A DNA stretch of 64,000 bases from Advenella faeciporci (GTDB taxonomy: Bacteria; Pseudomonadota; Gammaproteobacteria; Burkholderiales; Burkholderiaceae_B), in assembly GCF_014652395.1 (NCBI RefSeq), contig NZ_BMYS01000004.1, positions 47,226-111,225 on the forward strand. Reading direction: 5' to 3'. The position numbers and the translations under genes were made by a program. The notes beneath the pieces were generated by a model, which was not told the origin of the DNA, did not search any database, and saw nothing but the letters and a program-made list of their open reading frames with translations. Positions within the stretch are counted from its first letter, which is position 1. Every line of letters begins with the position of its first letter. Positions 63,706 through 64,000 of the stretch are shown piece after piece.

Positions 63706-64000
63706 TCATGAAATGGTCAGGCCGCCATCTACCACCAATATATGACCGGTAGTTGATTTAGACTCATCAGAAGCAAGGTACAAAGCTGCATGGGCGATAT
63801 CATCCGGCTGCACCAGTCCAAAAAGCTGGCCATCCAATGACTTGGACGTAACACCATCTTCCTTAAGTAACTTAAGCACACGTTCAGTCGCAGTGGCTCC
63901 GGGTGCGACAGCATTAACCCGAATCTTATCTTTTGCATACTCAACAGCCATGGAACGCGTAAGCGCACTCACAGCCCCTTTTGCCGCAGTATAAGCATCT
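63706..64000 (-). CDS. SDR family oxidoreductase, 5' part outside window
   Basis: The frame is open to the window edge. The visible 97 or so residues are the C-terminal third of a classical SDR: DAYTAAKGAVSALTRSMAVE, with the active-site Tyr and Lys in YTAAK, then IRVNAVAPGATATERVL and YLASDESKSTTGHILVVDGG. The N-terminal cofactor domain is beyond the window. Probably an operon mate of the Dabb gene downstream. Confidence 0.9.
   Translation of the reverse strand, partial: DAYTAAKGAVSALTRSMAVEYAKDKIRVNAVAPGATATERVLKLLKEDGVTSKSLDGQLFGLVQPDDIAHAALYLASDESKSTTGHILVVDGGLTIS

Noticed and set aside
1-64000. CRISPR arrays, rRNA, tRNA, prophage or plasmid replication genes
   Set aside because: No regularly spaced direct repeats, cloverleaf-like sequences, integrase, capsid or rep genes could be seen.

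Overview
The window looks like chromosomal DNA of a betaproteobacterium, most likely Alcaligenaceae (Burkholderiales). The inference rests on gene content: a Bug-type tricarboxylate receptor, several CaiB/BaiF CoA-transferases, malate synthase G, a liv-type ABC system, a 258-aa ferredoxin-NADP reductase, cytochrome b561 with YceI proteins, and moderate G+C by eye. No rRNA, tRNA, CRISPR array, phage block or complete IS element was recognised.

Layout. 1-2937: tail of a cluster (MFS, DUF3833 lipoprotein, SDR, NTF2-like) of the kind found in ChrR/sigma-E photo-oxidative-stress regulons. 2946-7620: liv-type ABC importer with fused LivH-LivM permeases. 7844-15487: ferredoxin-NADP reductase, UvrD-like helicase, malate synthase G, a PepSY-like protein, a phosphodiester glycosidase and an RluA-type pseudouridine synthase. 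15545-18473: proton-translocating transhydrogenase pntAB. 18651-25948: MdfA-like exporter, five-gene peptide ABC importer and an acetyltransferase. 26111-31536: small envelope, copper and phosphoesterase genes, then a glycine-betaine importer proXWV. 31614-37237: ABC-2 exporter pair, methyltransferase, NAD(P)HX dehydratase, meso-diaminopimelate dehydrogenase and AlkB. 37215-42690: catabolic cluster (CoA-transferase, MmgE/PrpD, enoyl-CoA hydratase, divergent GntR regulator and Bug receptor).

42691-43316 is the most striking stretch: 626 AT-rich bases without a gene, holding four perfect DnaA boxes (TTATCCACA). Sampled lines also suggest that G/C strand bias flips here, with C favoured on the + strand to the left and G to the right. 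It is a strong candidate for the chromosomal replication origin, although no dnaA, dnaN, gyrB, rnpA, rpmH or parAB lies in the window.

43317-46703, beside this candidate origin, is a sulfide-detoxification module: a SQOR-like sulfide:quinone oxidoreductase with a Tat-like leader, a small membrane protein, an SDR remnant, a two-cysteine ArsR regulator (BigR/YgaV-like) and a persulfide dioxygenase. A shared 10-mer lies in front of both catabolic genes. 46797-50470: LysR regulator, cytochrome b561, two YceI proteins and a glutathione transferase. 50471-59409: OmpW, NadN-like nucleotidase, methionine aminopeptidase, DUF1971 protein, Sel1-repeat protein, ferric-reductase-like flavoprotein, catalase and an NlpE-like lipoprotein. 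59488-64000: CoA-transferase, hipBA toxin-antitoxin pair with a palindromic operator, a transposase-tail remnant next to a decapitated pyridoxal kinase, a Dabb protein and a partial SDR.
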